Position numbers and translations under genes: made by a program. The notes beneath the pieces are model-generated. The model did not search any database. It was not told the DNA's origin and saw only the letters and a list, made by a program, of their open reading frames with translations. Below are positions 1 to 11,760 of a DNA stretch of 64,000 bases, one piece after another; positions within the stretch are counted from its first letter, which is position 1, and each line of letters opens with the position of its first letter. Source of the DNA: Capitulum mitella (taxonomy: Eukaryota > Arthropoda > Thecostraca > Pollicipedomorpha > Pollicipedidae); the NCBI GenBank assembly GCA_030062745.1, contig CP099853.1, positions 5,059,634 to 5,123,633 of the forward strand, read 5' to 3'.

Positions 1-556
1 TTTGCTGCAGTTCCCGATCTGGCAATGTTTTCCTCCCGTTCAAAGCATGCATGTCCCGAGAACAAAGCCCGATAATTCGCATGTTTTCCTCTATTGTTTC
101 ACAGTGAGGCTGGTAAGTACATAGACCAGTGGTTTTCACAGGAACCAGATGCATGCGTGGTCACGATGCCGCACAGAAATGAGACATGCCGATGTAATAA
201 GGTTGATTGGCGTTTGGACCAAACTAACAACATTCGTGAAGCACTACCACGAGGATCCCATCACATATCACAAAACAAATACCAAGGTAAACAGAACACG
301 GAGTTAGGGGATGGCAGACAGCAGACGCAAATGCTTAACATTAACAAACATTTTTAGCTTAACACTAAAAGACTGAAGAAACGTCTCATAAGGGAGTTTC
401 ACCGTATGCAGTCTTCTTCTGCAAACTTTGCAAACAGTGGTGATACCAAACACTACAGCACAGTTCTTGTCGCCTACTGCGAACTTCCACAAACTGGACA
501 TCCACTCGCGGCTGCTCTTTCTCATAACATGGGCAGGTTGACAGACACTGGCCTCA
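1..556. other. No gene seen; unique AT-leaning DNA
   Basis: I see no coding exon, RNA gene or strong repeat here. Short open frames exist on both strands over the same bases and have no recognisable composition or motif, so I read them as chance. The stretch ends where the left arm of the large inverted-repeat element begins. Confidence 0.5.
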
Positions 557-2513
557 GGGTAATTCCAAGTCAAAATCGTACAACATTGGGCACTTTGACC
601 CAACCTCTTTTGATTCTGGTGAAATTTCGGCAGGCTCGTAATACCTATGGAACAACATGCGTCCACTAATTTTTAGCCCTGGGTGGCTTCTGAGGCCAAA
701 TTTCAGGCCATAAAATGACACCGGTTTTTACAACCATTGCGTGTTTCAAATGCCCATAACTCGGTGACAGATCGTCACAGAAAAACGTGGTTAGATCAGT
801 TGGATGCAAACATGCTCCAGCTTTCAAAAATGGGTCATTTTTTCTGTTGACCTTGCGATTACCTAGAGCCCGACAATGTCAAATTAAGCATTTTCGGGTT
901 TGACCAGGTTTTGCCCCCAGTCTTCGCGAAAACGTAACGACAGGTGGCACTGTGTCTGCGTTAAGCGTGACAGAAAAGCATTTCCGGGCAAATCCCAACT
1001 TCCTTACATATCATCTGAGGTAATGTCCAGCTGCCATTGACGGGTCAAGGCTATTTGACGAAGGTTGGCTGATTTCGTGCTGATTTCCCTTTGTCTAGTT
1101 ATGCTTACGAATTTGGTGTGCGCAATGTCCTGCTTGTGCACTACGCATCTGTTTAACCTCAAGTTAACTTGCCTAAAAGGTCGAAGGTCATGACACCTCA
1201 TCACCAGTCGATCGTTTGCCATCCAGATTTGACATGTACCATTTCTCCACTTTTTAACAAAAATGAGTTTTTGCCAATGTTATTCGGTCCTGAAGCCAAC
1301 TAAGACAATCTTAGCGGCGTGCTTTGGGACCATTTGAAGGTCAACCGAGGTCAATGACCTTGATTAGCCTAGGACGAGCTGTCATCACTAATGATGTCAT
1401 TACTAAAAAGTTAACGTTCTTTATGGGACATGGAAGGTATTTACGACATGTAGATGATCTGGTCAGTGAAAAAAATACAATGGAGATTCGGAGGCAGTGC
1501 CCTAAACAAACTTAAAACTATGTCGATGCCATTGACCTTTATTGGCCTTGAACGAGCTATGATGAAACCTATTATTTGTTACTTACCTTATGAACTTATT
1601 GCTAAACTTTAACTAAAAAAGGAACGGTATGGCTTTGCGGTTTTTAGAGCAATGATTCCGATTTTTTCACGTATTTTTTATTCATCAGATTATCCTCATA
1701 TCGTGAATTTTCTCCATGTCCCCAAGAATGCCAGTGTATTTGTGCACACCGCCAGTAGCAACAACAGATTCAGCTTTCCAGGAAAGAGGTGTCGCGACAT
1801 TGCATTCATGTGAATAAATGTGAGATTCAGAATGAGTATGGCAAAAATTAAATCCGTGGCCATCAAAGCTCGCTCATTAACTTCTAGCCAAAGTAATTTA
1901 AGGCTTGAGCATGTAGGGTACAAGCAGGGTACAAGCAGGGCATCGCGCATCGCACCAAATTGCAGCATAATCAGACAAACGAAAGGCACGAAATCAACTA
2001 CCATTCCTCAGATAGCATCAGGGCATATTTCTTAAGCGCCGGTTGGCATTACGTAAGTTGAGACATCTAAAGATGTTGGAATTTGCCCGAAAACTTCGTT
2101 TGTCTTGCTTATTGCAGTTACTATGACAACTGTTGCCTCTACATTTCCGCAAAAATCACGAGGCAAAAAATGGTCAGGCCCGAAAACGCTTAATTTGACA
2201 TTGTCAGGTCAAAGGTCCTCGCAGGGTAACTGCAAAAATCGACCTTTTTCTGCAAGCTGAAACATTTCTGTAGCCAACTGCGTATGTCACACTTCTGCTA
2301 TGACAATCTTTGACCTAGTTATGGGCATATGAATCACACAACGTCTGTAAAAAAAGGTCATCTTTGATGACCTATAACTTTGACCTCGGAGGTCACCCAC
2401 GGCTAAGACTTGGTTGATGTCTATTTTTTTCATAGGTGCTACGAGCCTACCAAATTTCATCAAATTCGGAAGGAGTCGCAGCAACTCCTGTTCGATTTGA
2501 CGTGAAATGACCC
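557..2513. mobile_element. Large inverted-repeat (foldback-like) element
   Basis: The left arm (about 557-1190) aligns, as reverse complement, with the right arm (about 1860-2513). Anchors include GACAATGTCAAATTAAGC near 873 against its complement near 2190. Another is ATGCCCATAACT near 750, whose complement at about 2318-2329 differs by one base. A third is TTGATTTCGTGC-like sequence near 1072 and 2005. The two outer ends read GGGTAATTCCAAGTCAAAAT and, inverted, GGGTCATTTCACGTCAAAT. Arms are about 640 bp, clearly diverged but alignable along their length. The central 670 bp contains a short direct duplication (about 1340-1395 and 1525-1560) built around TCAATGACCTTGATT and CCATTGACCTTTATT. 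No transposase frame is visible, so this would be a non-autonomous element or fossil. An alternative is two solo copies of one repeat inserted head to head. Confidence 0.7.
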
Positions 2514-2684
2514 GTTACTGTTACCGTCCCACCTCTTACAGTTGCATGGGCATCGGTGTCCAGCTACCGGCTTCAGCACTTACAAGCACGATTATCAGTT
2601 GGGCTAACAGTGTCAATCTGAGGGGATCTGAACATCGTCGTTCCTGATCTGTCCATCATTCCCAGCCATCAGCTAACGCCTGAC
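2514..2684. other. Short unique stretch, nothing seen
   Basis: Unique sequence between the inverted-repeat element and the homopolymer block; no feature recognised. Confidence 0.4.
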
Positions 2685-2820
2685 TACATTTTTTTTTTAT
2701 TTTTTTTTTTTTTTTTTTTTTTCTCTTATGGGAGGAAAAAAAAAAAGTGTTTTTTAATATTACGGTGGGGGGGTTTTTGTTGTGTATAGTTTTTACCCGG
2801 GTTTGGGGTTTGGGGAGCAA
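2685..2820. repeat. Poly(T) tract and G/T-skewed low-complexity block
   Basis: A run of about 35 T with one interrupting A (2690-2722) is followed by an A-run, a T-run and then a strongly G+T-biased stretch. That stretch ends in GGGTTTGGGGTTTGGGG. The poly(T) could be the poly(A) tail of a retroposed sequence lying on the minus strand, but no body is recognisable. The strand asymmetry could also reflect poor consensus quality at a homopolymer. Confidence 0.6.
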
Positions 2821-2985
2821 ATTGAACTACCTCTCCTATGAGCGTAGTTGAACACATTTCGATATTTATGGGTGTAAGGGGGAGGGAGATTGTGCTGGGC
2901 CAGGCACGCTTTGGCGATGTTGCAGGAACCGCCTTTCACCTGAGTGTAACAGGCAAGGCAAATTTCCTCATGTTGTTGGTGATTA

Positions 2986-3010
2986 ATGATGATGATGATG
3001 ATGATGATGG
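2986..3010. repeat. (ATG)n microsatellite
   Basis: Eight uninterrupted trinucleotide units. In an open plus-strand frame they read as an aspartate run and on the minus strand as serines; I treat both as by-products of the microsatellite. Confidence 0.9.
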
Positions 3011-3725
3011 AGATTCAACTGTAGAAACGTTAGCGGACATGCTTAAGAGGCAATTGGCCTGAACGTCACAATTTAATGACCATTTGATGTGTCCTATAGA
3101 TTGCAATAAAGTATCTGCTGCTTTCAAAGGCATGTATTGAAGCCCCCATGATAATGTTGTCAATATAGACACATATTTCGAAGATGCTGAGATGGCTTTT
3201 GAACCTCTGAAAGAGACGAGGAAAGTGTACCTACATTAATGCAGGCCCCACAATCTACCTACCACTAAATCGAATACAATGGATTCCGGAATATGACTCA
3301 ACATGAACATTACAATTCTCAGCACTGTGTACGCTGAAAGCCCAGACACTCAAATCATATGATATTTTACTATCCAACAAACCTCTCAGTGCATTATGTT
3401 CGCTATAATATCCACTGAAAATTCTAGAAACGAATGTTGGAACAATAGTTCCATGGCAGAAATTTTCCAGTCTCTTGTTTGGTGGTTTGTCAATGTCTGC
3501 CTACATTGCTTGGATAATAATCTTTTAAAGTTCGTGAATGCATCACTGCTCAAATGTCAGTGCTCAAACCACAAGAACGTCGAGGAAAATGTTGACTTGT
3601 TCACCGGCTACAAACGTATTCCTTGAACCAGTGTTGTAACTGAGCGGTACAAGTTGCCAACATGTCCAGGAAAGCATCACATACAGCTTCACCTCCAAAA
3701 TATGCCTTGTTTATGTATTGTTCCG
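3011..3725. other. No gene seen
   Basis: AT-leaning unique sequence. Short frames lack any recognisable domain. It runs up to the TTAA that bounds the first 1.2-kb element. Confidence 0.4.
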
Positions 3726-3729
3726 TTAA

Positions 3730-4949
3730 CCCGCGCCCTACTGGTAGTCGACACCAACTACGCCCGACTGGGGAGCGGGAGCGGTTGGCCGCCCCCCTCT
3801 AACTCACGACCGATTGGTCGGAGGATAAAAATAGGCACACTGTTGGAAAGCTCGTTGCAAGAAGAGCTCCAGGCTGGCGTCATTGGTTAGTTTTGAATAT
3901 TTCGTAAGCCATTTACGTCCTATGTATGTTTTCTCACAGCCGTCTGTATAAAACTAAGAAACGGCGTGGGTCTCAAGGGCAGTGATCTAATTAGATCTAG
4001 GTAAAGGCACAGACGAACAGGTAAAAATCTGTAGATGCCGAAACAGCCCAATTTCTCTGATTTGTTCAATATGCGCCGAAACGTTGAGTTAAAAACACGG
4101 CAATTTTTGTGCCAGTGCACGGCGGTTGCCGTAGCCGAACGCGGTATGAAATTAGCGGGAACTATTTTGAGCGCTTTCTTATTTTTGTGACATAAGCCTT
4201 TCCAAATGATATTTATTGATCATAGTGGTCATTGTGATGGTTTCACATGCTTATATCTGGGAAAAGTTCAAAAGTCCAGTCCAACCCACACGAATGGTGG
4301 GGCTTTATTAACGAGAGCCTGTTTATTTCTAAAACATGCAATTCTTGAAACTTTTTAAGTTCTTGGTATTAGTCACAGCTGTACGAGCCATTTCCGCCAT
4401 TTTCCATCCGTTCTAAGTCATATGTCGCCGATTTTGATGGCGGTGCATTTTGGCTCATAAGTTGTTCGTGACCTGACCTCAGGTCCATGGCTGGAAGTCA
4501 TTAATACCTTGCCCAGTAACGGTAATTGGATGTCTGCATCACCCCACACTAAAATATGTTTCAAAGTCTGTCATTTTCCGAAAAACGACGAAATGTCTTG
4601 AAAATGGGGCTGTCCTTAGGTCAATGACCCGGAAAATTCCGAAAAGCCTGAGACAGCACATTTGTTGCATCAGTTAAAATCTCAAATTCCTGAGAGGTTT
4701 ATTGCGATACCATGTTTTCCAAAAAAGTTTCAAGACATTTAACTTCCCTGGACATAGGTCCAGTTTACCTGACCTAGGTTAGACATCTGACCCGACCTGA
4801 GGTCAAAACTTTAACGCAAGAAGTAAAATGATCAAGCCAAAGGTTCATAAAGTGTACAAGTGCTGCATTCGTTCGTTCTCTCGCAATCGTGGAAAAACCC
4901 GGGGGGTGGGGTTGGGGCGGGGCGGCCAACCCCTTAGTCGGGGGCGACT
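3730..4949 (+). mobile_element. TTAA-bounded non-autonomous element, copy 1 (piggyBac-like ends)
   Basis: This aligns end to end with the element at 25480-26684 in the same orientation, at roughly 65-75% identity judged by eye. It is flanked by TTAA at 3726-3729 and at 4950-4953 and starts with CCCGCGCC, which is the target-site and terminal style of piggyBac-type transposons. A perfect 13-bp subterminal inverted repeat is present: GGTTGGCCGCCCC at 3783-3795 and its complement at 4919-4931. No transposase frame is visible. The 3' third holds AGGTCA/TGACCT words shared with copy 2 (TGACCTAGGTTA, GACCTGAGGTCAAAA). The superfamily call rests only on the TTAA and the short ends. Confidence 0.75.
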
Positions 4950-4953
4950 TTAA

Positions 4954-5640
4954 AAAGACGTAGAGATGAAATGGCTTGAACCTCACACAACGCTTTTAAT
5001 GCCAGCTCTATAGTTATCTAAGACCTCTGGGAGAAGTCTGCGATGTTCAACAGCTCCCGTGACAGGAGACCGAAACAAATGTCTAACTGCCTGTCTTGGC
5101 GCTAAATTCCAACCAGCCCATGTCGCCATCAGTTCTAGGCGGGTATAAAGGTCGCCTCATACCCACCAAAAATCGAGACCCATGGGAGGCACACATCAGC
5201 CCCCGAGTGCGCTCTAACATTTCCACTCGCCGCGCCAGGAAGTTGAATTACTGACCCGTGCGAAACACCCCGGCTATAATCACCGCCTATCCAGTGTCCA
5301 CGTCCGGACGATGGAGCGCACCGCGGAGACAAATGCATCACCAGCGCCGCCGCACAACGCGCGCCCAACTTTGATGATAATCACTATCACTGCCACTATC
5401 AGTGCTATAATCTATCACCCGTCTGTGGAATCTGCCGGTGCTATTTACGAGCACACTCCGTTCCCTCGCTGACGAAGGAGCCTCACTGCTATAATCTTCG
5501 CCCCCTAAGTGCTTGCAGATACCATTAAATAAAATGACAGATGCAAATTAAATAGGCACACCCCGGCTTTCGTGTATAATTAAATACGCATTAGGGCGCC
5601 CGCCACCATAATTTGAGGAATTATGTTGATTAGTCATAAT
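4954..5640. other. Unique DNA with recurring CTATAATC words
   Basis: No gene seen. The word CTATAATC recurs three times, at about 5273, 5403 and 5490. It lies in loosely similar surroundings that include a small internal repeat of CACTATCA around 5383. This may be a very degenerate minisatellite. Confidence 0.3.
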
Positions 5641-6280
5641 GATGCTTTGTGTTCTTTGAGGTGGTTTGTCACGCGGTAGACCGTGGCCTCCCGCCTCGGG
5701 AAGAGTTCTCTGTTTCGTCAGGCGTATTTTACAGCATCATCTGACAACCGTAAGTGGATGGTGGATCGCACGACGAAACGAGGCTTCTTGCATTGCAGGT
5801 GGCCAACACTGCAGCAATTCATTATTAAACAGGCCCATCGCGGCGCTTTCCAGCCAGCGTTCGTTCCAGTAAGATCGTAAGCACCTATTCGGCGGGTCTG
5901 CAGGCTTTACAGCCGTTATTCGACACATTAACAGTATAATAAACCGGGGAGGGCAAATACGGGCACGGCCCATTTGTGAAGTGTGCAGCTTCAGGCCCCC
6001 GCCCCCTCCCTCCTACAAAAGGCCCGGGTTTTCCATGCAATGTGAGGACAAGTTACGTAATTATCTGGTAATGTCACCAAAAACGACACGGATATTCGGT
6101 AATCTATTCCACACTTTTAAGTGTTTTTGTTGCATGCCGGACGTGCTGTAGCATTCGCTGATTAGTTAACGTGAAGCCTGAAAAGGTACACATCACACCA
6201 GTCCCGGGAAAATATTTCAAGAATGTTGGTGCGATTAGAATGATCCCCTACAATACCGACGTCCGCTAAACTGTAACTGA
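5641..6280. other. No gene seen
   Basis: Unique sequence. Overlapping short frames on both strands show no recognisable protein family. Confidence 0.4.
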
Positions 6281-6284
6281 TTCC

Positions 6285-6680
6285 ATGCGTCAGCATGCCG
6301 ACCACGATGTTAGCCGTCGTGACGTCAGTATTTTGTTCGGCCATCGTGTCAGCGATCACATCACCCACCATCACGCTATCCATTACCACGTCAGCCTTAC
6401 CGTGGCCGTAATTCGACTGGTAAATCGGTCATTGACATCATGTCAGTGGTCTCATCAGCTATCACATCAGTCGCCACGTCAGCTGCCACCACGTCAGTCG
6501 CCACGTTGGTCAACAAGTCGGTTACTCGCCGACCGTCACATGTCGGTCGTCACACACCAGCCGTCACCATGTGAGCCGCTGCACCCCAGTCGTCAACGCG
6601 TCAGCTGTCGCACGTCAGCCGTCACACGTCAGCCGTCACGCGGCAGACGTCCGGCGGCGCCAATCCGTCAGCGACGTCAA
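6285..6680. repeat. Degenerate GTCA-rich minisatellite
   Basis: Words of the type CCACGTCAGCC, CCGTCACACGTCAG and CATCAGTCGCCACG recur every roughly 15-25 bp. One instance is a full CRE palindrome, TGACGTCA, at about 6318. The 175-residue open frame across this block is rich in Ser, Arg, His and Pro. It follows the repeat, so I do not call it a gene. The array ends directly in a CpG-rich island. Confidence 0.6.
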
Positions 6681-7020
6681 TTAGAGCTGGGGTGCGGGCC
6701 TCAATCACCGCATCCAGCGGTCCTCAATCACGGCGTCCAGCGGTCCTCAATCACGGGGCGCCCGCTGCCGTCATTACGCTGTCCGCCAGCCCCAAAACAA
6801 AGCCGGCGGTGATCAATATTAGCGGCTGCCGGCGTCGGCGCCGCGGCCATACGTCAACGTCGCGCCGACGCGGCCCGCTAATTGATACGACAAATTATGC
6901 AGAAATCGCCGGCCCGATTCCGCCAGCGTGGGAGTCGCCGGCCGCGATTGTTAATTCTGCGGCTCTACCGGCCGGTCGGGCCCGAATTCTGCCGCTCTGT
7001 CGTCGGAAAGGCCGCTCCTG
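6650..7020. promoter_or_regulatory. CpG-rich island with embedded AT words
   Basis: Very GC-rich and CpG-undepleted. Isolated homeodomain-type words (CTAATTGA, ACAAATTATGC, TTGTTAATTC) sit between GCCGGC/GGCGCC blocks. In invertebrates such islands often mark promoters or enhancers, but no transcript start can be assigned here. Short tandem phrases (tcctcaatcacggcgtccagcgg-like, about 24 bp) occur at 6710-6760. Confidence 0.4.
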
Positions 7021-8030
7021 AGCTACGTTTGTTGGAAAGTCGTGAGATTCTGGACTCTTTGTGGTTAAGACGAACAAGCACCTGCCAAGGCAAGTCTGGA
7101 GACTGCTGGTGTGTCGAGCTGGCAGAATCTTTCCGGTCGTGTCGGCTGTCGATGAAGTGATAACGACCATCAGTGACGCCTCCGGAAAATGGGGTCAGAT
7201 TTGTCGGCGTCAATTCTTGGCGGCCGGGTCCACGTGCCAAACATTCTGGCTTACGGGGACCCTAAGTCTAATGTTCGGACGTTATTAATAACTTGATGGT
7301 TATGAATAAGCATGGCAAAGTCAAATGACATTTCTTGAGGTTATGTTTTGGCTTTTGCAACTTTCACCAAAATGACAATTTACCGTGGTGAAATGATCCA
7401 ATGGAGCTTTTATTACGAAGTGGAAATAGAAGTTTTTCTTCAGACTGAAGCACTCAGTCGCTGCTCAGAGCATGACACAGCGTCTTGGCAATGCATTGGG
7501 ATGGTTTCCAACATCCTCCCTACGGAGTTGGAGAGCGGATATCCAATACAAGGCTATTCAACACCCCAGAATTTTAAGTTGTTGCTGCCGCTCGTGCAAT
7601 CTTTTAGAGCGTGCAGCAAAATTCCTTTCACAGAGCTGGAAGGAACAGCGTGCTTTGTCAAGTAAAGCAAGCTTTTAAGACTTTAAGACGGGAATAAACT
7701 CGAGTCGTCGTTCGTTCAGCCGTTAGATCCACTTCAGCAATATCGAGTCGGAATTTCCTGGCCGCAGCAGTGTAATCATTTATGACTTCGACCATTTATT
7801 TTTGTTTGTACTTCACGGTCATGATGCCTGGCGCGTTTGTGTCCCCCGAACTGTGGCAAGAGCGTTAAAAAGCGTGTACGGCACATTTTCACCGCGGGGT
7901 GATAATTCACACTGACGACATTTTCATAAACCATTCGTCACTTGATGATCCACAGCCGAAAGCCCAACAAAAATGGGCGAAATCTGTGATGAACGAGGCG
8001 AGTCCGTCGCCAGCGTCGGCCATTAATTCT
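7021..8030. other. No gene seen
   Basis: Unique sequence of mixed composition. Overlapping frames near 7348-7678 have no recognisable domains. Confidence 0.4.
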
Positions 8031-8310
8031 AATGAAGCACGTCCAATCACCAGGGTCGGCCCGTGAGGACCCAACCCGATCCCCGGAGCGGCTTTCGAGG
8101 CCGGCCAGGCGGCAAATGCGGCTCGGCTGGCGCGCCACGCTCGCCGCGGAGCCCGACATCGCACCCTCGGTCCGGACAGATGCCCGGAGCTGCCGGAGCT
8201 GTGCGGAACTGCCAAGGACAGCTGATCGCCCGACCGCCCGGGCCATCGAAGATGAAAAGCCGCTGCCACCGGCACCACAGGGGCACACCCGACATTCCAC
8301 GTTTTGAGGC
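8030..8310. promoter_or_regulatory. CpG-rich island
   Basis: A GC-rich block with many CCGG, GGCGCG and CCGCGG words, open in several frames on both strands. That is expected from low stop-codon density in GC-rich DNA. No conserved protein is recognisable. It may be a regulatory island. Confidence 0.3.
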
Positions 8311-9428
8311 TAGGCTGCAAAGCATACTTTAAACTCCATTTCTCAGACGTCAGTAATTCATTCTTATTTCGACTTTGTTGTGAATGCGTGTGGCACATTT
8401 CTTTTTGTATCGAATTTCTTCTTTATCAATTCTTGCTAAACCCCGCTCCTCCTAAATTTGTACCCAACACGGGAAACTCTGGTGATGCCCGTTGTCAAGC
8501 AGGACGAGCCGCTGTAGTGACGCGGTGTTGTACTGGTCTCACGGATGTTGATGGTATCATGGACTAAAATATATACGAGAAAAGACACGGCAAGGCCAGT
8601 TTGTTGGGTGCGTAGTTCATCGAAGTGTCTGCTTGGTCTAATTGCCCTAAAAGCAATGTCAGGTTTTTTCACAGCTTTCATTGGTATTATGTCACCCTTT
8701 GAAGTGACATTTTTCAGCTCTAGATGTCACATAAAAGGGTTTGCTACTTGACCGTACGCGATTATTGATATTCGTGAGGGGGCGAAAGTGTCACAATGTA
8801 TCACTTTGTTGCACGCTACCTGGGGTACTTTTGCGTCGCCAAATGTGCATGGACTGTTAGAGTATCTGCTATAAATTCTTCAAGCGTCAACAGGTTTATG
8901 GAAAACACAATGTGCAAAGCCCTGCACATCAGGAAAATTGGCTGTGGAGTATGGTCCATGTGATATTTCACCCTCGACAAGCAATGGCCGAAGAAAATGA
9001 GATGTTTCAGCTTCAAGTGGCAATACCGTATATACCGCTGCTGGCGCTCTGCATGTGCTCTCTAATAGCTCTGCCCTATTGCACCTGGGTCGTGGAAACC
9101 TTGACGCTTGGTCTTTTCGTTCTGTCCTGTTTATAATGTTCTGTTATTTTCTGTTCCTTTATTCTGTTCTCCTGTGTGCTTTTGCTGTTCTGTTTCTCGG
9201 CCCTTTTGCCACTGCCACGGGTTTCTGGTGCTGACAACGGAAGGAATTGCTCCAAAGTCTGTCCGAGGCTTTCCGACATTTCCGGAGTTCTTGCCCTCGT
9301 GTAGGCAAAACATGCATATCATGGCAAATCGGTTCATTCACCATTGTTTATCAAAACAGTTACCCGCCGCTTATGGCTCAATCCAGGACAAAAAAAAACA
9401 TTTGTTTAATCTAGTGCAATTGCGGCAA
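8311..9428. other. No gene seen; TTCTG-rich tract at 9113-9200
   Basis: Unique AT-leaning sequence. Around 9113-9200 the strand is pyrimidine-rich with repeated TTCTG words, similar to the tract near 47626-47650. Nothing else is recognised. Confidence 0.4.
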
Positions 9429-9552
9429 CGCTGGTGAATGACAAACCATGAGTGAATAACACTGGTAAATGACAAACCATGAGTGAATAGCGCTGGTAAA
9501 TGACAAACCATGAGTGAATAACGCTGGTAAATGACAAACCATGAGTGAATCG
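9429..9552. repeat. 31-bp tandem repeat, 4 copies
   Basis: Four nearly identical 31-bp units start with CTGGT at 9431, 9462, 9493 and 9524. Each contains ATGACAAACCATGAGTGAAT. Only a few substitutions separate them, so the amplification is recent. Since 31 is not a multiple of 3, all three minus-strand frames read the same peptide phrase in turn. This creates apparent open frames that I reject as genes. Confidence 0.92.
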
Positions 9553-9589
9553 AGTACGCTGAGGGACTCCTTATCGACACTCGGGACGC

Positions 9590-10100
9590 AGCTCTTCAGC
9601 GAGAAGCCCTTCACAGCCTAGGAAAGACTGGCATTGGCGTGGGAGGACCGGTCGGTGACTCGCGCCAAGGAGCCCTACAGAGGGCTAAAGCGGACGCTCC
9701 TCCGAAGGTCTTAGCTGTCGTCGCACGCTCAAATGAGGCACTCCCAGCCCCCAGAAGACTTTTTTCTGACAATGAAAGTAGGTGGCAGTCTCCGAGGACC
9801 CCTTCACACCCTACAGAGTCACTTCTCTGACTGTCTGAGCGGAGAGCACACTCCAAGAAGCCCCTTGCAACTTACATAAGACGCTTCTTCAACAGCTTAA
9901 GCTGTCTTCACACGCCCCGATGTGCCCCTCACAGCCTACAGCCGTTTTTCCTCTAACAACGTCAGCGATGACATTCGCTGAGGAGCCCTCACATCCTACA
10001 GAGGACCCTCGTCCGACAATGTAAATCGCTGACTCTCCGTGGAGCCCCTCCCAGCCTACGCAGAACTCGGCTCAGACAGCCTGAGCCGTCGACACGCAGC
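9590..10100. repeat. Degenerate minisatellite, unit roughly 60-90 bp
   Basis: The phrase GAGCCCCTCACAGCCTACAGA recurs with variation near 9604, 9666, 9797, 9925, 9985 and 10044. Each copy is followed by a variant of CTCTGACAATGTAAGCGCTGAC. Copies are strongly diverged, so this is an old array. Confidence 0.65.
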
Positions 10101-10300
10101 GGCTGCGCTGAGCCGGCCAGCCGCCGTGTAGCGCGGCTGAGCGCGCGCCACAGGATCCCGCCGCTTGATCCGCGCGGCGGCAGACTCAGACCCCGGATCA
10201 CGGCCGGGGCACGCTCGGCGCCTGCCAGCGGCTCGTTTGATGCCGCGCCCGCAGGCGTGATGCTTCAGCCTGCAGGAGCCGGCGATGTCCTAAGCGTGCC
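10080..10300. promoter_or_regulatory. CpG-rich island adjoining minisatellite
   Basis: A GC-rich stretch with GCGCGC and CCGCGCGGCGG words directly after the minisatellite. No gene is recognised; a regulatory role is inferred from composition only. Confidence 0.3.
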
Positions 10301-11760
10301 GCTTTTGGCGCGACGCGTGCGTGCGGCCGATCTGAGCGCTTGGTGGCACGGCAGGGTGCTGGATGGTAGCCTGCTGGCCGTTTATGCCCGATGTCAAAGG
10401 CACACTGATGATCTTCAGGAGTAGAGGCTGGTGGGAGGTAAAGGCTGGCATGGAGCTAAATGCTCCTCTAAATGTCTGGATGTAGTGGGACATTTTAAGA
10501 TGCAGAATGTGCCTGGCAAATATCAAAAGTTTTGGGTGTCTTACGACACACTAGCAAGTAATCGGACATTTATAATCGATTTCGTGCGGCCATAACCATA
10601 TTCCCGTATCCGTAGCGCCAGGTTGCATTCTCGTATGGCGGGAGTTTGTTCCCCCCCCTCTGCGATCTCGAGAACTACCGGTTCGATGTCATCGCAACAA
10701 AGGATAATCGATTCCTCAGGACTTAAACTACATTTTTCTACAAAGAAGATTTGAAAATCTTGAGAGGGATGGATACAGGACTGCAAAGGCTGTCAACCGG
10801 CCGATTTTGATGCAGATGACATGAATCGAGAGCTATCGATGGAACTTTTCCCATTGGCCCATATGTTCGAAGTTTCAAGAAAATTCATAGGCGTTCAAAG
10901 GGCTGAGAAAATGGGAGGAACAATTCCCGATGACTGACTAAACTTAAAACATTTTTTTTGGTTTTACTAGTCATGCTATACTGAAAAAATACAAATCGTA
11001 TCGCATTGTGTAATGTTGGCAAGGGCGGCGCCAGGGACATGAAAAGACGGGAACTGTCACGGTCGCATGCTCATCAAATGAACGTACGACCTTTGGCCTT
11101 AAATGACCCCAAATAACATCAGAGTCATGATTTTGAGTTCATTGCATGACATTTAAAAAGGCTTTTGACCATCTGCATTCAGTATAACTAAATGCTCTTT
11201 ATGGTTGTCACGATATAGAGTATGCGCACAAACGTTTTAGGTCATAGCTCCGTGACTTGGTTCGATATCAAGCAGGAACTTGAGGTGCAAGTAGAGGTCA
11301 CTGTTCGAAGTCACAGGTATTCCGCATTTGACATTTTGAGAATGGGCGTTAAAAATGTTTACATAAAGAATTCTAGCCATGACCTGACATTGTGACGTGA
11401 CCTTAGATTAACAGTTTTTCTGTTGGCCCAGCTATTTACTGATACACTCATAAGTGTTTTAAATTTCATGTGAAGAACTCTGTTTTTGGCAGCCATTTTC
11501 ATCTTACGTTCAGCAGTGCCAAAAATGCTCTTCGGACGCCTCCCAAAAAAACATGGTATGGCTCTACCCATGATCAAAATAAAATTACGGAAAGCTGGCA
11601 TAATATGCAGAAAGAATAGCCAGAAACACTTACCAAGTTTTGCGAAGCTGTCTTAAAAGCCCTGGAAATGGCAAGCAAAAATCCGGAGAGGAGCTGCTGA
11701 AGCCCTCTCCACTCTACCGGAAATAAGGTTAAAGAAATCATTATAATGGTAAAGTCCCCT
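10301..11760. other. No gene seen; probable old transposon DNA
   Basis: AT-leaning sequence from about 10780 carries scattered AGGTCA/TGACCT words. Examples are GACCTTTGGCCTTAAATGACC near 11090 and AGGTCACTG near 11294. They resemble those in the recognised elements of this window. No termini or second copy were found inside the window, so the element call is tentative. Confidence 0.35.

Noticed and set aside
2790-2818. Interstitial telomere repeat (TTTGGGG)n
   Set aside because: Only two units inside a generally G/T-skewed block; not enough to call.
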